From NCBI GenBank assembly GCA_024643785.1, contig JAHEMI010000179.1:1-44850 (forward strand): a stretch of DNA of 44,850 bases. The letters are read 5' to 3'. The notes under the pieces were generated by a model, which saw nothing but the letters and a program-made list of their open reading frames with translations, was not told the origin of the DNA and ran no database searches. Source of the stretch: Burkholderiaceae bacterium (lineage in GTDB: Bacteria; Pseudomonadota; Gammaproteobacteria; Burkholderiales; Burkholderiaceae_E). This document shows, one piece after another, positions 25,662 through 38,836 of the stretch. Position 1 is the stretch's first letter; each line of letters begins with the position of its first letter. The position numbers were made by a program, and so were the translations under genes.

Positions 25662-28382
25662 TTAGAACTTGTGGTTGAAGTTCACATACAGCAACCGGCC
25701 GCGCGGATCCGTGTAGCGCGGGTCATAGCCGACCGCGTGCGAACCATCGGTCGCGAACGTAAACGGCGGATTGGCATCTAACAGGTTGCGAATGCCAAAC
25801 ACCATCGTGGACTGCTTGTTGATGTTCCACTTGGTTTGCCAGTCGGCGGTCATGTACGAGGCCACGTTGCGCCGCGGCAGGCATTCCCAATCGCCGTCCG
25901 TGAAGAACATCGCGCAAGTCTCGTAATTGTCGTCGTAAAAGTCCGCATAGCCCGACTTGTAGTTCAGCGCCAGGGTGTGCTCGAACCTGCCGTATTCCAG
26001 GGTCGCAGCTACGCGGGTCTGGAGGCGGAACACCACTTCGCCGGTGTCGTACTTGCCGACCACGTTATCACTCCACACCCCGAACTCGTCAGCCGTCTTG
26101 TAGTCGAGCATGTAGGTGCCAATACCACTCAGCGTCAGCTTGCCGACCTTGGTGTCAATGCGACCCTTGGCGTCGAAATCGATACCGCGCGCCTTGGATT
26201 GACCGAGGTTGGCGTTGACTGCCAGGATGCCCAGGGTCGGGCCGCCGAGCGGATCGTTGTATGGCACGAAGAAGTCATAGTACTTGACCGGGTCGCCAAA
26301 GATCGTGCTCTCGCTGATCTGGCCGATCTGGTTCTTGACGTGAACGTTCCACAGGTCCATGCCCAACGAGAACTTCGGCGTCGGTTCGACCCGGAAGCCC
26401 AGGGTCCACTGCGTCGACTCTTCAGGCTTGAGGTTCGGATTGCCGCCGGCGAAAACGTTGTACTGAATGGCCGCCGGGGCACACAGATAGAACTTCGGAT
26501 CCGTTGACGGGAATGGGCATGAGTAGGGAACTGCGGTCACCCCGTAGCTCTGCTGAATGTCAGCGGCCTGGGCCAGCGACGGCGCCTTGAAACCGGTACC
26601 GACCGAACCACGCAGCAGCACGTTCGGCGCCGGCTGGAAGCGGATCGCCAGCTTGCCGTTGGTGCTGTCACCGAAGTCCGAGTACTTGTCGTAGCGCACC
26701 GAACCGGTCACCTCGAGCTGCTTGGTCAGCGGCGCCAACAATTCTGCATAGGCACCCCAGGCGTTGCGGCTCAGGTCGAACGGAATTTCGCTGGCCGAAT
26801 CGCCTGCGATGTTGTTGTCGATCCCCTGCGCCAGGGCGCTGGGCTGATACTTGTTGCTCTCCCGGCGATAGTCGACGCCGGCGCCGAGCATCAGCGCGCC
26901 ACCACCAACCTTGCCGATCTGGCGCGAACCGCGCGCCTCGACGAAGTCGAGCGTGGTAGTAGCCTGCTTGTAGAGCTGGCTCGCGACCATGCCCTGAATT
27001 GCCGCCAGGCCCTCCGGAGTCTGCATTCCCGGTTCCAGGAACGGGTTGAACGTCCCCGCGGTCAGTGCGGCAGACAACTCATTGGCCTTGAGCCAACCGG
27101 CCGTGTAGTAGTCCTTCCACTGGTTCTCGGAATGGGTAAAGGAGGTCGTATAGTCCCAGGCGCCGATAACGCCCTTCAGGCCGGCCACCAGGTGCGTTGC
27201 GGTGGTCTCGTCCTTGGTGGTGCGATTGCCGGCGTCCATTGCGCGCCAGTAGGCCTTGACATTGGTTGTGCCGTCGAGGGCATAGCCCTGGTCGATCAAC
27301 CACTGGTAGGCGGGCTGGGCGGGAGTGATCGTAAAGCCGCTGACTGGTGGCGGCGCGATCCTCGAAATGGTAGTGCTCTTGGCGACCATCACGTCGGCAA
27401 ACGCGGTGTGGTTTGCATTGAGCTTCTTCTGGCCCGACAGCAGCAGCGAATTCTGCTCCATCTCGGGGAAGACCTTGACCGTCGTCACGTAGTCGAAGTA
27501 GCAGGTGTCCCAGACGTCATAATGATCGGGCGGACAGGCCCCGTCATGGGTAAGCCGGTAGGGGTTGTAGAAGTCTGGCAGACCGCCGCCCGAGAAGTTG
27601 GCGGGGATGCCGTTGGCTGACAGGTTGAAGAACACCGCCGGCCGACCTTCAACGGTCAGCGGGAAATAGCCGGTCTTGGCGAAGTCGCGCTGGGTCGAAG
27701 CCAGTTCATCCGATTTTGCGTAACTGAACGCAGCCAACAGGTTGTAACCGTCCTTCTGCAGGTCGCCCCAGCCCTTGGTCACGCTCACCATCTTCTCGCC
27801 GGCGCCGCCGCCTTCGGTGACCAGGCCGCCGATGCCAATCTCGCCTTCGCTGTAGTTTGAGCGCAGGATGAAGTTGATCACGCCGCCGATCGCGTCCGCG
27901 CCATAGAGCGCCGAGGCGCCGTCGGAGAGAATTTCAACCCGGTCGATCGCTGCCAGCGGAATGGTTGCGAGGTCGACGCCAGAAGCGTAGCCGGTGAGCG
28001 TCGTGCCGGCAAAGGGAGCAATCCGCCGGCCATTGAGCAGCACCAGGGTGCGCGAATCGCCCTGCAGATGCAGCGATGCGCCCGCGAAACCGCCGGGGCT
28101 GCCACCAACGGACGTGGCTATTGATACGGAGCCCTGCATCGCTGGCAGATTCTGGATTACCTCGGCCGCGGTCGTCGCGCCGGTGCGCTCCAAGTCCTGG
28201 CGCGTATAGCTCTGCACCGGCAGCGCGGATTCACTCTGAATCTGCTTGATGCTCGAACCGGTAATTTCGATCCGTTCGACCGCCGGCGCAGTTTGCGCGC
28301 TGGCCAGTCCGCACGTGACCGCAAGCGTGACGCCGCCAAAAGCCAGCGCCACCGCCTTGCTGATCGGCTGTAGCTTAAACAT
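25662..28382 (-). CDS. TonB-dependent outer-membrane receptor
   Basis: A 906-residue receptor that imports a large or scarce ligand through the outer membrane using TonB. Residues 1-29 are a signal peptide ending ASA. The segment ERIEITGSSI is a likely TonB-box region. The plug follows, with VLLNGRRIAPFAG and the conserved VEILSDGASALYGADAIGGVINFI. A large barrel extends to the C-terminal Phe (LYVNFNHKF). The ATG at 28382 is preceded by AGGGGG. The plug type is common among nutrient receptors of Burkholderiales and Xanthomonadales rather than classical siderophore receptors; no Fur box was seen. Its neighbours suggest a peptide-like ligand, which is inference. Confidence 0.95.
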   Translation of the reverse strand: MFKLQPISKAVALAFGGVTLAVTCGLASAQTAPAVERIEITGSSIKQIQSESALPVQSYTRQDLERTGATTAAEVIQNLPAMQGSVSIATSVGGSPGGFAGASLHLQGDSRTLVLLNGRRIAPFAGTTLTGYASGVDLATIPLAAIDRVEILSDGASALYGADAIGGVINFILRSNYSEGEIGIGGLVTEGGGAGEKMVSVTKGWGDLQKDGYNLLAAFSYAKSDELASTQRDFAKTGYFPLTVEGRPAVFFNLSANGIPANFSGGGLPDFYNPYRLTHDGACPPDHYDVWDTCYFDYVTTVKVFPEMEQNSLLLSGQKKLNANHTAFADVMVAKSTTISRIAPPPVSGFTITPAQPAYQWLIDQGYALDGTTNVKAYWRAMDAGNRTTKDETTATHLVAGLKGVIGAWDYTTSFTHSENQWKDYYTAGWLKANELSAALTAGTFNPFLEPGMQTPEGLAAIQGMVASQLYKQATTTLDFVEARGSRQIGKVGGGALMLGAGVDYRRESNKYQPSALAQGIDNNIAGDSASEIPFDLSRNAWGAYAELLAPLTKQLEVTGSVRYDKYSDFGDSTNGKLAIRFQPAPNVLLRGSVGTGFKAPSLAQAADIQQSYGVTAVPYSCPFPSTDPKFYLCAPAAIQYNVFAGGNPNLKPEESTQWTLGFRVEPTPKFSLGMDLWNVHVKNQIGQISESTIFGDPVKYYDFFVPYNDPLGGPTLGILAVNANLGQSKARGIDFDAKGRIDTKVGKLTLSGIGTYMLDYKTADEFGVWSDNVVGKYDTGEVVFRLQTRVAATLEYGRFEHTLALNYKSGYADFYDDNYETCAMFFTDGDWECLPRRNVASYMTADWQTKWNINKQSTMVFGIRNLLDANPPFTFATDGSHAVGYDPRYTDPRGRLLYVNFNHKF

Positions 28383-28693
28383 TGAGACCCCCTGTCTTCT
28401 AACCTACGTTTTCTAAGTCCTGTCGTCACGGCTGCGTTGTTCACAGTTGCGCGGCGACCCCTTGCCCACCGAAGCGGAGACATCTAGAAGTCTAATTAAG
28501 GTATATGAGTGCGCCAATGCCAATTCGTACTAAGTGCGAGATTTCACTTAAAAGGCGTCGTAAAACCGCAACGCAGGTAGTGGTATTCCACAGTTGCGCT
28601 CTGGGCGACTTGATGGGCGAGTCGAGGCGACGCGTTCCGCGCGCCCCAATTCGGCGCGACTAAGGCCCAAATAAAGTTCGGAAAAGTGTTCAC
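28383..28693. other. Intergenic stretch between the receptor start and the rRNA operon terminator
   Basis: No gene is supported here. It should hold the promoter of the TonB-dependent receptor. A weak candidate on the minus strand is TTGGCA with CTTAAT 17 nt downstream, reading from about 28524 to 28496. An inverted repeat AAGTG / CACTT lies near 28534-28551. No Fur-type or other known operator is recognisable. Confidence 0.4.
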
Positions 28694-28726
28694 AAAACAA
28701 AAAAGCCACCCCGAGGGGTGGCTTTT
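28694..28726 (-). terminator. Rho-independent terminator of the rRNA operon
   Basis: A 12 bp stem AAAAGCCACCCC / GGGGTGGCTTTT (28701-28712 with 28715-28726) is followed on the minus strand by a T-rich run interrupted by one G. It lies 15 nt after the 5S 3' end, the expected place for the operon terminator. Confidence 0.93.
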
Positions 28727-28740
28727 CTGCTTCGGATGCT

Positions 28741-28858
28741 TGCCTGACGATGTCCTACTTTCGCAACCTATAATGGTCACTATCATCGGCGCTACAACGT
28801 TTCACGGTCCTGTTCGGGATGGGAAGGGGTGGTTCCGTTGCGCTATGGTCATCAGGCA
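28741..28858 (-). rRNA. rrf: 5S ribosomal RNA
   Basis: About 118 nt. The ends TGCCTGAYG / CGTCAGGCA pair to form the terminal helix, and the conserved internal segments CCATCCCGAACAGG and GTGAAACG are readable on the minus strand. It is the last gene of the rRNA operon, about 200 nt after the 23S gene. Confidence 0.96.
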
Positions 28859-29050
28859 TAACTTGTTGCCCACTTGCTGATCCGGGTTCGCCGGAGCCTC
28901 AAGCAAGGCCAATTCGGTTGAGAAATATCGTTCCAGCCCTCGACTTGCGCGCTACTTTCGCGGCGCGAAGGGTTAGTGATTGCTCACACATCAGTAAATA
29001 CGACACAAGCTGACTTGCGGTCGCGGCTCCAGCGGAGCTCGCTTCCAAGC

Positions 29051-29060
29051 AAAGTTATAG

Positions 29061-29067
<7 letters not shown>
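29051..29067 (-). repeat. 23S processing stem, 3' arm
   Basis: Seventeen bases spanning the 23S 3' end are a perfect inverted repeat of 31929-31945 at its 5' end. In the transcript the two arms pair to make the RNase III stalk that brings the ends of 23S together. Confidence 0.9.
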
Positions 29068-31928
<2,861 letters not shown>

Positions 31929-31935
<7 letters not shown>

Positions 31936-31945
31936 CTATAACTTT
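31929..31945 (-). repeat. 23S processing stem, 5' arm
   Basis: CTTGACCCTATAACTTT on the plus strand is the exact reverse complement of 29051-29067. The pair encloses the 23S gene and defines its precursor cleavage region. Confidence 0.9.
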
Positions 31946-32100
31946 ACCGACTGCACTGTGAAAAGCAATGCAATCAAGGATCAAATCAGCGTTATGCCGT
32001 ATTTCTCAATGCTCTTTAAGAACATGATTCTGTTGTGTATATGCAATCACAACCCGTATTCAAATCAAAAAACTGAATACGATATCATCTCTTCCGAATT

Positions 32101-32111
32101 GTTAAAGAACA
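32101..32111 (-). promoter_or_regulatory. boxA antitermination element in the tRNA-23S spacer
   Basis: On the minus strand this reads TGTTCTTTAAC, close to the boxA consensus TGCTCTTTAACA bound by NusB-S10. It lies between tRNA-Ala and 23S, where a second boxA is normally found. The remainder of the 31936-32179 spacer has no gene; it holds another boxA-like sequence at 32010-32024 that is nearly palindromic. Confidence 0.75.
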
Positions 32112-32179
32112 GCCGAATCATTCAAAAAGAATGAAGAGTAAGCCGCACACGGTGCGACTTGCGCTTCATGCCTTGGAAC

Positions 32180-32255
32180 TGGTGGAGGTGAACGGGATCG
32201 AACCGATGACCCCCTGCTTGCAAAGCAGGTGCTCTCCCAGCTGAGCTACACCCCC
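32180..32255 (-). tRNA. tRNA-Ala (anticodon TGC)
   Basis: 76 nt including an encoded CCA end. The acceptor stem starts GGGGGTG, the D-arm is AGCTCAGCTGGGAGAGC, the anticodon loop is TTTGCAA between CCTGC and GCAGG, and the T-arm has GGTTCGATCC. It is in the 16S-23S spacer of the rRNA operon, its usual place. Confidence 0.98.
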
Positions 32256-32263
32256 AAACCGCG

Positions 32264-32340
32264 TGGTGGGTCTGGTTGGACTCGAACCAACGACCCCCGC
32301 CTTATCAAGACGGTGCTCTAACCAGCTGAGCTACAGACCC
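32264..32340 (-). tRNA. tRNA-Ile (anticodon GAT)
   Basis: 77 nt with an encoded CCA end. The acceptor stem is GGGTCTG, the D-arm is AGCTCAGCTGGTTAGAGC, the anticodon loop is TTGATAA, and the T-arm is GGTTCGAGTCC. It lies between 16S and tRNA-Ala, 8 nt before the latter. Confidence 0.98.
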
Positions 32341-32373
32341 AGTCTTTGTATATCCCAGGCTTGAACTTAGCCT

Positions 32374-32393
32374 ACAGCCGATAAGTGTGGACG
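32374..32393 (-). repeat. 16S processing stem, 3' arm
   Basis: The transcript here reads CGTCCACACTTATCGGCTGT and pairs with all 20 bases of the leader segment 34100-34119, with a single G-U pair. The two arms enclose the 16S gene as the RNase III precursor stalk. Confidence 0.9.
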
Positions 32394-32413
32394 CCTGAAC
32401 TAGGCGCTATCTC

Positions 32414-33947
<1,534 letters not shown>

Positions 33948-34099
33948 GATCTCTTTAGTTTGCTTTCTCAAGGAAAGCTCTCAAACGGAATCGACATAGC
34001 GCTCGGCTTTCGCCGAGAAATATATCTTCTTACCGTGTGAGCGTTTCATTTGTAGAGCCGAATGGACTTGCACCCAAACGGTTGGCACTTTCGCCCAAA

Positions 34100-34119
34100 C
34101 GCCCACACTTATCGGCTGT
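34100..34119 (-). repeat. 16S processing stem, 5' arm in the rRNA leader
   Basis: The leader transcript reads ACAGCCGATAAGTGTGGGCG, which pairs over 20 bases with the sequence just after 16S (32374-32393). It lies directly downstream of the leader boxA. Confidence 0.9.
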
Positions 34120-34122
34120 TGG

Positions 34123-34135
34123 TTTTTAAAGAACA
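34123..34135 (-). promoter_or_regulatory. boxA antitermination element in the rRNA leader
   Basis: On the minus strand this reads TGTTCTTTAAAAA, similar to the boxA consensus. It lies about 60 nt after the promoter and about 175 nt before 16S, the standard position for recruiting the Nus factors to rRNA transcription. Confidence 0.75.
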
Positions 34136-34195
34136 GGCAGTTCGCTTCGTGATTCACCGCTTCGTGGTTCACATAACGCACTGCAGAGAAGCGGA

Positions 34196-34224
34196 ATTAT
34201 GACAACCCCAAATCTCGCTGTCAA
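34196..34224 (-). promoter_or_regulatory. rRNA operon promoter
   Basis: On the minus strand TTGACA (34224-34219) and CATAAT (34201-34196) are separated by exactly 17 nt. The -35 is perfect and the -10 matches four of six bases, including the key A and final T. The position, about 250 nt upstream of 16S and above boxA, fits the main rrn promoter. Confidence 0.82.
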
Positions 34225-34417
34225 GCGAACGGGCTGGTTTGCTATCGACATTTACTGAAACCGTCGCGCTACCACCACATTTCGCTTGCCGGGTCGCCCC
34301 CTCGGGAGCTTGCCGGCCCGGTGTTTTTCGCCAACTGCGACGCGATTCGCGTCAACAACCAACTTCATGCACCGAGCCCACGATGCTAACACATATTTTG
34401 AGGTCGTGTTGCCGCCC
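34225..34417. other. Intergenic stretch between the rrn promoter and the enoyl-CoA hydratase stop
   Basis: No gene or clear terminator is recognised here. Upstream promoter elements for the rRNA operon would lie in the first part of this region, but the sequence just above the -35 is not strikingly AT-rich. The hydratase gene on the same strand reads toward this region, so it may read through into the rRNA operon. Confidence 0.4.
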
Positions 34418-35194
34418 CTAGCGATGCTTGAATTCCGGGCGGCGCTTCTCGACGAAAGCCGCCATCCCTTCCTTCTGGTCCTCGGTGGCGAAGAGGGCGT
34501 GGAACATCCGGCGCTCGGCCATCACGCCCTCGGAGAGCGTGCTCTCATAGGCGCGATTGACGGCCTCCTTGGCCATCATCACCGCCGGCAGCGAGAAGCC
34601 GGCGATAACCTGCGCCGCGGCGATTGTCTCGTCGAGCAGGCGCTCGGCGGGGACGACGCGCGATACCAGCCCGGAGCGCTCGGCCTCGGTGGCATCCATC
34701 ATCCGCGCGGTCAGGCAAAGGTCCATCGCCTTGGCCTTGGAAACTGCCCGCGGCAGGCGCTGCGTGCCGCCCGCACCGGGGATCACGCCGAGCTTGATCT
34801 CGGGCTGGCCAAAGCGCGCCGAATCGGCGGCAATGATGATGTCGCACATCATCGCCAGCTCGCAGCCACCGCCGAGAGCGAAACCGGCCACCGCGGCGAT
34901 CACTGGCTTGCGCACGCTGCGGATGGTTTCCCAGTTGCGGGTGATGTAGTCGCCCTTGTAGGCGTCGACGAAGCTGAAGCCGGCCATCGCGCCAATGTCT
35001 GCGCCCGCGGCAAAGGCCTTCGCGCTGCCGGTGATAACGATGGCGCCGATGCCATCGTCGGCGTCGAACGCGAGCAGCGCGGCACCGATTTCATCCATCA
35101 CCGCGTCGTTGAGCGCATTGAGCTGCTTGGGACGGTTGATGGTGATCAGGCCGACACGTTCGCGGGCCTCGACAAGGATAAATTCATAGGACAT
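34418..35194 (-). CDS. Enoyl-CoA hydratase (crotonase family)
   Basis: A 258-residue enzyme that hydrates trans-2-enoyl-CoA in beta-oxidation or a related acyl-CoA pathway. The oxyanion-hole segment AFAAGADI (about 60-67) and GGGCELAM, and the two catalytic Glu residues (Glu112 and Glu132, in GCEL and QPEIKLG) are spaced as in true hydratases. Length is usual. The ATG at 35194 follows GGAGG. It is transcribed alone or with the Slam gene 105 nt upstream. It could belong to fatty-acid, phenylacetate or butanoate metabolism; the sequence alone cannot say which. Confidence 0.94.
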   Translation of the reverse strand: MSYEFILVEARERVGLITINRPKQLNALNDAVMDEIGAALLAFDADDGIGAIVITGSAKAFAAGADIGAMAGFSFVDAYKGDYITRNWETIRSVRKPVIAAVAGFALGGGCELAMMCDIIIAADSARFGQPEIKLGVIPGAGGTQRLPRAVSKAKAMDLCLTARMMDATEAERSGLVSRVVPAERLLDETIAAAQVIAGFSLPAVMMAKEAVNRAYESTLSEGVMAERRMFHALFATEDQKEGMAAFVEKRRPEFKHR

Positions 35195-35299
35195 TGCTAG
35201 CCTCCAGGTGGGGTCGTTGGGGGGCCATGCGCTGAAGCGCCGGCCGGCGCCTCGATGATAGCCGGGAGCGGGCCTTGGCAGGCAGCCCTGCGCTGCGAT

Positions 35300-36712
35300 T
35301 CAGAAGCTTCGAGACAGGCCGATCTGCGCGACTGCGCGGTGATAGCTGTAGAGCTCGAGGGATGAATCGTTGAGGATGAAACTCACGTAGAGCACGGGCA
35401 TCAGGCCGCGCCACTGCAGCGTGCGCTGGGCGACCGAGAAGCTCAGCGTGTTGGTGACGTCGCGCCGGTCGACATAATCGAAAGCCGCGAGCGCCTCGTC
35501 GTACCTGGTAACCGCCAGGCGCCATTGCGCCCCCAGCGACCAGCCGTGGCCAAAGTCACGGCTGGCGCCAATCAGTCCCGAGATCCGCTGGCTGCTCGCC
35601 GTCCTGGCCCTCAATTGTTCGCGGTCCCACTCCGCCCCGGCGTAAACCGCGGTGGTAGCGTCGAGATTCCAGTACTGCAACCCTGAGAGCCGCGTCGCCG
35701 CGCCGTTGAGTTCCGGATATAGCCGCCAGCGGTAGTCGAGGCGCTCGAGCGCCAGGCTACTGTGCCACCAGTTCTCGATGCGCCGGCTCCACTCCAGCCG
35801 AACACCGGCGCCATGGTTCGCACTCTCGTTGCCCATCCAGCGCCCGCTGAGCACTCCGAGCACGCCGACTTCGTCGCGATCGGCGATCCAGCGCGGACCA
35901 AAATCGGTGCGCACCGTCATGTCGTCGAAGTTGCTGTTCGTGAAGTCCCGCCGCACGAGGTTTACCCGCCCTACCCAGGCGAAACTGGAACTCGCCGGCC
36001 AGACGCGGCCCAGCGAACCACGGACGTAGAGGCCGATGCCGCTCTGTTGCTGAAGATCTTCGGAGGGGACGAAGCCCGGCAGTCCGTAGAGAGTCACACT
36101 CTGCGCCGCGGTCCCGGAGTTGACGTTGCTGTCGGGCAGTAGCGCCACCACCAGTCCGGCGGTCCAGCCGCGCCGGGAGTTGAGTGCGTCGATGAAGCGC
36201 TCGACATTGGCGCGCACCGCGGCGGGCAAATCGGCCATCGCGCGCAGGCGCGCGAAGTGAAACCGCGCGCCCTCGTCGCTGCCGGTGTCAAAGAGCGCGC
36301 GGGCCAGTTCGAGCCGGACCCTCACCAGTTCAGGATGATCGCCGAGCAGGTCGCGCAAGCCAGCGATTGCCGCGGCCGGATCGCCACTGCGCAGGGCGGC
36401 CATGGCGAGCAGGAAGCGGACTTCATTCTGGTCGATGCCTGGTTCGCTGCGCAACGCACGCAGCAACTCGCGCGCCTCCGCTGCCTGCCCTGAATCGATC
36501 ATCCGGCGGGCGTTCTCGAGCCGGCCGCGGGCGCTGTCCATCGAATAGGGGGCGTTGGTGATGTCCGCCGGCGGCGTGATCTGGTCGGAAGGTGTGAGCG
36601 ACGTCTGCGCCTGGCCAGGCGTCGTCCAGGCCACGGCCGCCGCCAGCATAAGGGCGGCGCATGCGCGAGCGCGCCTGGCCGCGACGTGACGGCACGTTAT
36701 GGTGGCGGCCAT
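35300..36712 (-). CDS. Slam-type surface lipoprotein assembly modifier (DUF560), type XI secretion translocator
   Basis: A 470-residue outer-membrane protein. Residues 1 to about 36 are a signal peptide. A periplasmic helical TPR-like domain spans about 55-180 (for example EARELLRALRSEPG and AAIAGLRDLLGDHPEL). A beta-barrel follows from about 182 to the C-terminal Phe (AQIGLSRSF), opening with the Slam-like stretch PDSNVNSGT (193-201). Known Slam proteins move folded or partly folded lipoproteins to the cell surface. The start at 36712 is preceded by AGGG; other in-frame starts upstream overlap the lipoprotein gene. It follows a TbpB-like lipoprotein gene by 44 nt, the typical cargo-translocator arrangement. 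Confidence 0.87.
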   Translation of the reverse strand: MAATITCRHVAARRARACAALMLAAAVAWTTPGQAQTSLTPSDQITPPADITNAPYSMDSARGRLENARRMIDSGQAAEARELLRALRSEPGIDQNEVRFLLAMAALRSGDPAAAIAGLRDLLGDHPELVRVRLELARALFDTGSDEGARFHFARLRAMADLPAAVRANVERFIDALNSRRGWTAGLVVALLPDSNVNSGTAAQSVTLYGLPGFVPSEDLQQQSGIGLYVRGSLGRVWPASSSFAWVGRVNLVRRDFTNSNFDDMTVRTDFGPRWIADRDEVGVLGVLSGRWMGNESANHGAGVRLEWSRRIENWWHSSLALERLDYRWRLYPELNGAATRLSGLQYWNLDATTAVYAGAEWDREQLRARTASSQRISGLIGASRDFGHGWSLGAQWRLAVTRYDEALAAFDYVDRRDVTNTLSFSVAQRTLQWRGLMPVLYVSFILNDSSLELYSYHRAVAQIGLSRSF

Positions 36713-36756
36713 GCCAGGCCCTGCCGACCTGCTTCTCCCGCGAATCTTGCCGCCCC

Positions 36757-37671
36757 TTACTGGTGCCCACCGAAGGCGCCAACCACCTGGCGCGCGTCGG
36801 GTGTTACGAACTGGAAGCGGCCGCCGATTTCGGCCGGGCCGCCGCTCGCCCCGGTCGCCGGACCGAAGAACTTGCCTTCGAAGGCGCCGCTGGCGGCGGC
36901 GCCGCCCATCGTGCCCGAAAATCCCCCGGCGGCAATCGTGCCGTTCATGGTGACAGGGGCAATGTTCCCGGGCTGGGGAGCGGGCAAGTATTGGTTGGAC
37001 AGCCAGAAATCGCTCATCGTGCCCGACACCGTCGGACTGGTATTGCTGAAGTTCGCTGTCAACGACAAGGTCGCCGACAAGCCATAGACCGGCGGATTGC
37101 CCGCCACCGGCGCGAGCGCGCCCACCACGACGCCGGTATAGGTGGCGCTGCCGGACCCTGGCAGCACTGGATTGGCATCCCCGGCAGCGTGCGGCACGTA
37201 CCAACCGCCGTAGTACCCTTCGGAGGGATTGACGAAGCGCTCCCAGAGCCCGAAGTTCGTGTGCGACAGACCGGCGGCGCTGGCGAAGTCGCCAATCGCC
37301 GCATAGGCGCCGGCAACGTAGTCTTTCTGCAGGTACAGGCCCTGGACTTGTCCCAGCTTGTTGATATCGGTCTGGTCAGTGACTGTCGAGAACGTGTGCG
37401 TACCCAAAGCCGCCGCGCTGAGATCCAGAGTGTATGAACTGCCCGCTATGGTCACGCCTGCAGTAATGGGCTTGAGTTGCGATTCGAGCACTGCGCCGCC
37501 GCTGCATGTACCCATCGTATATCCCCCGGAAGCTCCGGAGGTCGACGCGCAATCCACCGCGGGCGGGAGGATGCCGCCGCCGTTGCCGCCACCGCAACCA
37601 GACAGCGCAAGCGCCATCGCGCCGAACGCACCCAGCCAGCGAAATCCGTTGATCAGTCCTCCGCGAGACAT
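36757..37671 (-). CDS. TbpB-like surface lipoprotein, probable Slam cargo
   Basis: A 304-residue protein with a lipoprotein signal whose lipobox is LSGC (Cys26), followed by a Gly-rich linker. The C-terminal part, with GTIAAGGFSGTMGGAAASGAF, EGKFFGP, PAEIGGRF and VVGAFGGH, is the small beta-barrel repeat pattern of transferrin-binding protein B type lipoproteins (TbpB_B_D). The middle segment FGLWERF, WYVPHA and SGSATYTG matches the same group. It has one lobe only, unlike classic two-lobed TbpB. The ATG at 37671 follows AAGGGG. Ligand unknown: family members bind transferrin, haem carriers, complement or zinc-related partners. Confidence 0.87.
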   Translation of the reverse strand: MSRGGLINGFRWLGAFGAMALALSGCGGGNGGGILPPAVDCASTSGASGGYTMGTCSGGAVLESQLKPITAGVTIAGSSYTLDLSAAALGTHTFSTVTDQTDINKLGQVQGLYLQKDYVAGAYAAIGDFASAAGLSHTNFGLWERFVNPSEGYYGGWYVPHAAGDANPVLPGSGSATYTGVVVGALAPVAGNPPVYGLSATLSLTANFSNTSPTVSGTMSDFWLSNQYLPAPQPGNIAPVTMNGTIAAGGFSGTMGGAAASGAFEGKFFGPATGASGGPAEIGGRFQFVTPDARQVVGAFGGHQ

Positions 37672-37849
37672 TTCGCCACCCCTTGAATCAGGTTGCAATG
37701 GGTCATCCTAGCAAACACTGACACCACCATGTCGGAAATGCGTCACGCTGGTCAGAAATAAGGCTCCGTTCAGCCGGGCTGGACGGCAAGGCGGCAATGT
37801 GGCCACAATCCCCCCCAGGGTATGTTCACGAATTTTTCCGGAGGAGCAG

Positions 37850-38836
37850 ATGTTTCGCGCAATCCTTCTCGAACAGGACGATGCCGGTTTCCGGGCCTCG
37901 TTAAAGGAACTTGACGACGCGGCACTCGAGGCCCAGAGCGGCGATGTCGTCGTAGGCGTTGAGTACTCGACGCTCAACTACAAGGACGCTCTGGCGATCA
38001 CCAATCGCAGCCCGGTAGTGCGCAAATGGCCGATGGTGGCGGGCATCGACTGCGGGGGCGTGGTGCTGACGAGCGCGAACGCCAGCTGGAAGCCCGGCGA
38101 CCGGGTCGTGCTCAACGGCTGGGGCGCGGGCGAAGTCCACTGGGGAGCGCTCGCCGAAAGGACCAAGGTCCCGGGCGAATGGCTGGTACGACTGCCAGAT
38201 TCGATCAGCACCCGGCAGGCGGCGGCCATCGGCACCGCCGGCTACACCGCGATGCTGTGCGTGATGATGCTCGAGCGCCATGGCCTCACCGCTGGTGGCG
38301 AGGTGCTCGTCACTGGTGCTGCCGGCGGGGTCGGCAGCGTCGCGGTGGCGCTGCTTGCCAAGCTTGGTTATCGCGTTGTTGCGTCGACCGGCCGGCCCCA
38401 GGAGGCGGATTACCTGCACGCGCTGGGCGCCACTGAAATCATCGAGCGCGCGACGATCTCGGGTCCCGGGCGGGCGCTGCAGAAGGAGCGCTGGGCCGGC
38501 GTCGTCGATGTCGTCGGTTCGCACACACTGGCCAACGCCTGCGCGCAGACCAGGTACCGCGGCGTGGTCGCCGCCTGCGGCCTGGCCGGGGCGCTCGATT
38601 TTCCGGCGAGCGTCGCACCGTTCATCCTGCGCGGCGTCAAGCTGATCGGGGTCGATTCGGTGATGTGCCCGATCGAGGACCGTACCACCGCGTGGCAGCG
38701 TCTGGCCCGCGACCTCGACCCGGCAACGATCGAGCGCATCAGCGAGGAAATCAGCCTGGCCGAAGCGCTCGAGCGCGCCCCCGGCATCCTCGAAGGGACG
38801 GTGCGCGGACGCCTGGTGGTCGACGTCAGGCGTTGA
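37850..38836 (+). CDS. acuI: AcuI/YhdH-type acryloyl-CoA reductase
   Basis: A 328-residue NADPH-dependent medium-chain reductase. The family converts acryloyl-CoA to propionyl-CoA, protecting cells from a reactive intermediate of dimethylsulfoniopropionate or 3-hydroxypropionate use. Motifs are [11 protein letters not shown] near residue 41, the cofactor-binding [13 protein letters not shown], and the late [17 protein letters not shown]. There are no zinc ligands, as usual for this branch. The ATG at 37850 follows GGAGGAG at 37840-37846. It leads a four-gene plus-strand operon and is divergent from the TbpB-like lipoprotein. Role in the operon is not clear. Confidence 0.92.
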   Translation: MFRAILLEQDDAGFRASLKELDDAALEAQSGDVVVGVEYSTLNYKDALAITNRSPVVRKWPMVAGIDCGGVVLTSANASWKPGDRVVLNGWGAGEVHWGALAERTKVPGEWLVRLPDSISTRQAAAIGTAGYTAMLCVMMLERHGLTAGGEVLVTGAAGGVGSVAVALLAKLGYRVVASTGRPQEADYLHALGATEIIERATISGPGRALQKERWAGVVDVVGSHTLANACAQTRYRGVVAACGLAGALDFPASVAPFILRGVKLIGVDSVMCPIEDRTTAWQRLARDLDPATIERISEEISLAEALERAPGILEGTVRGRLVVDVRR

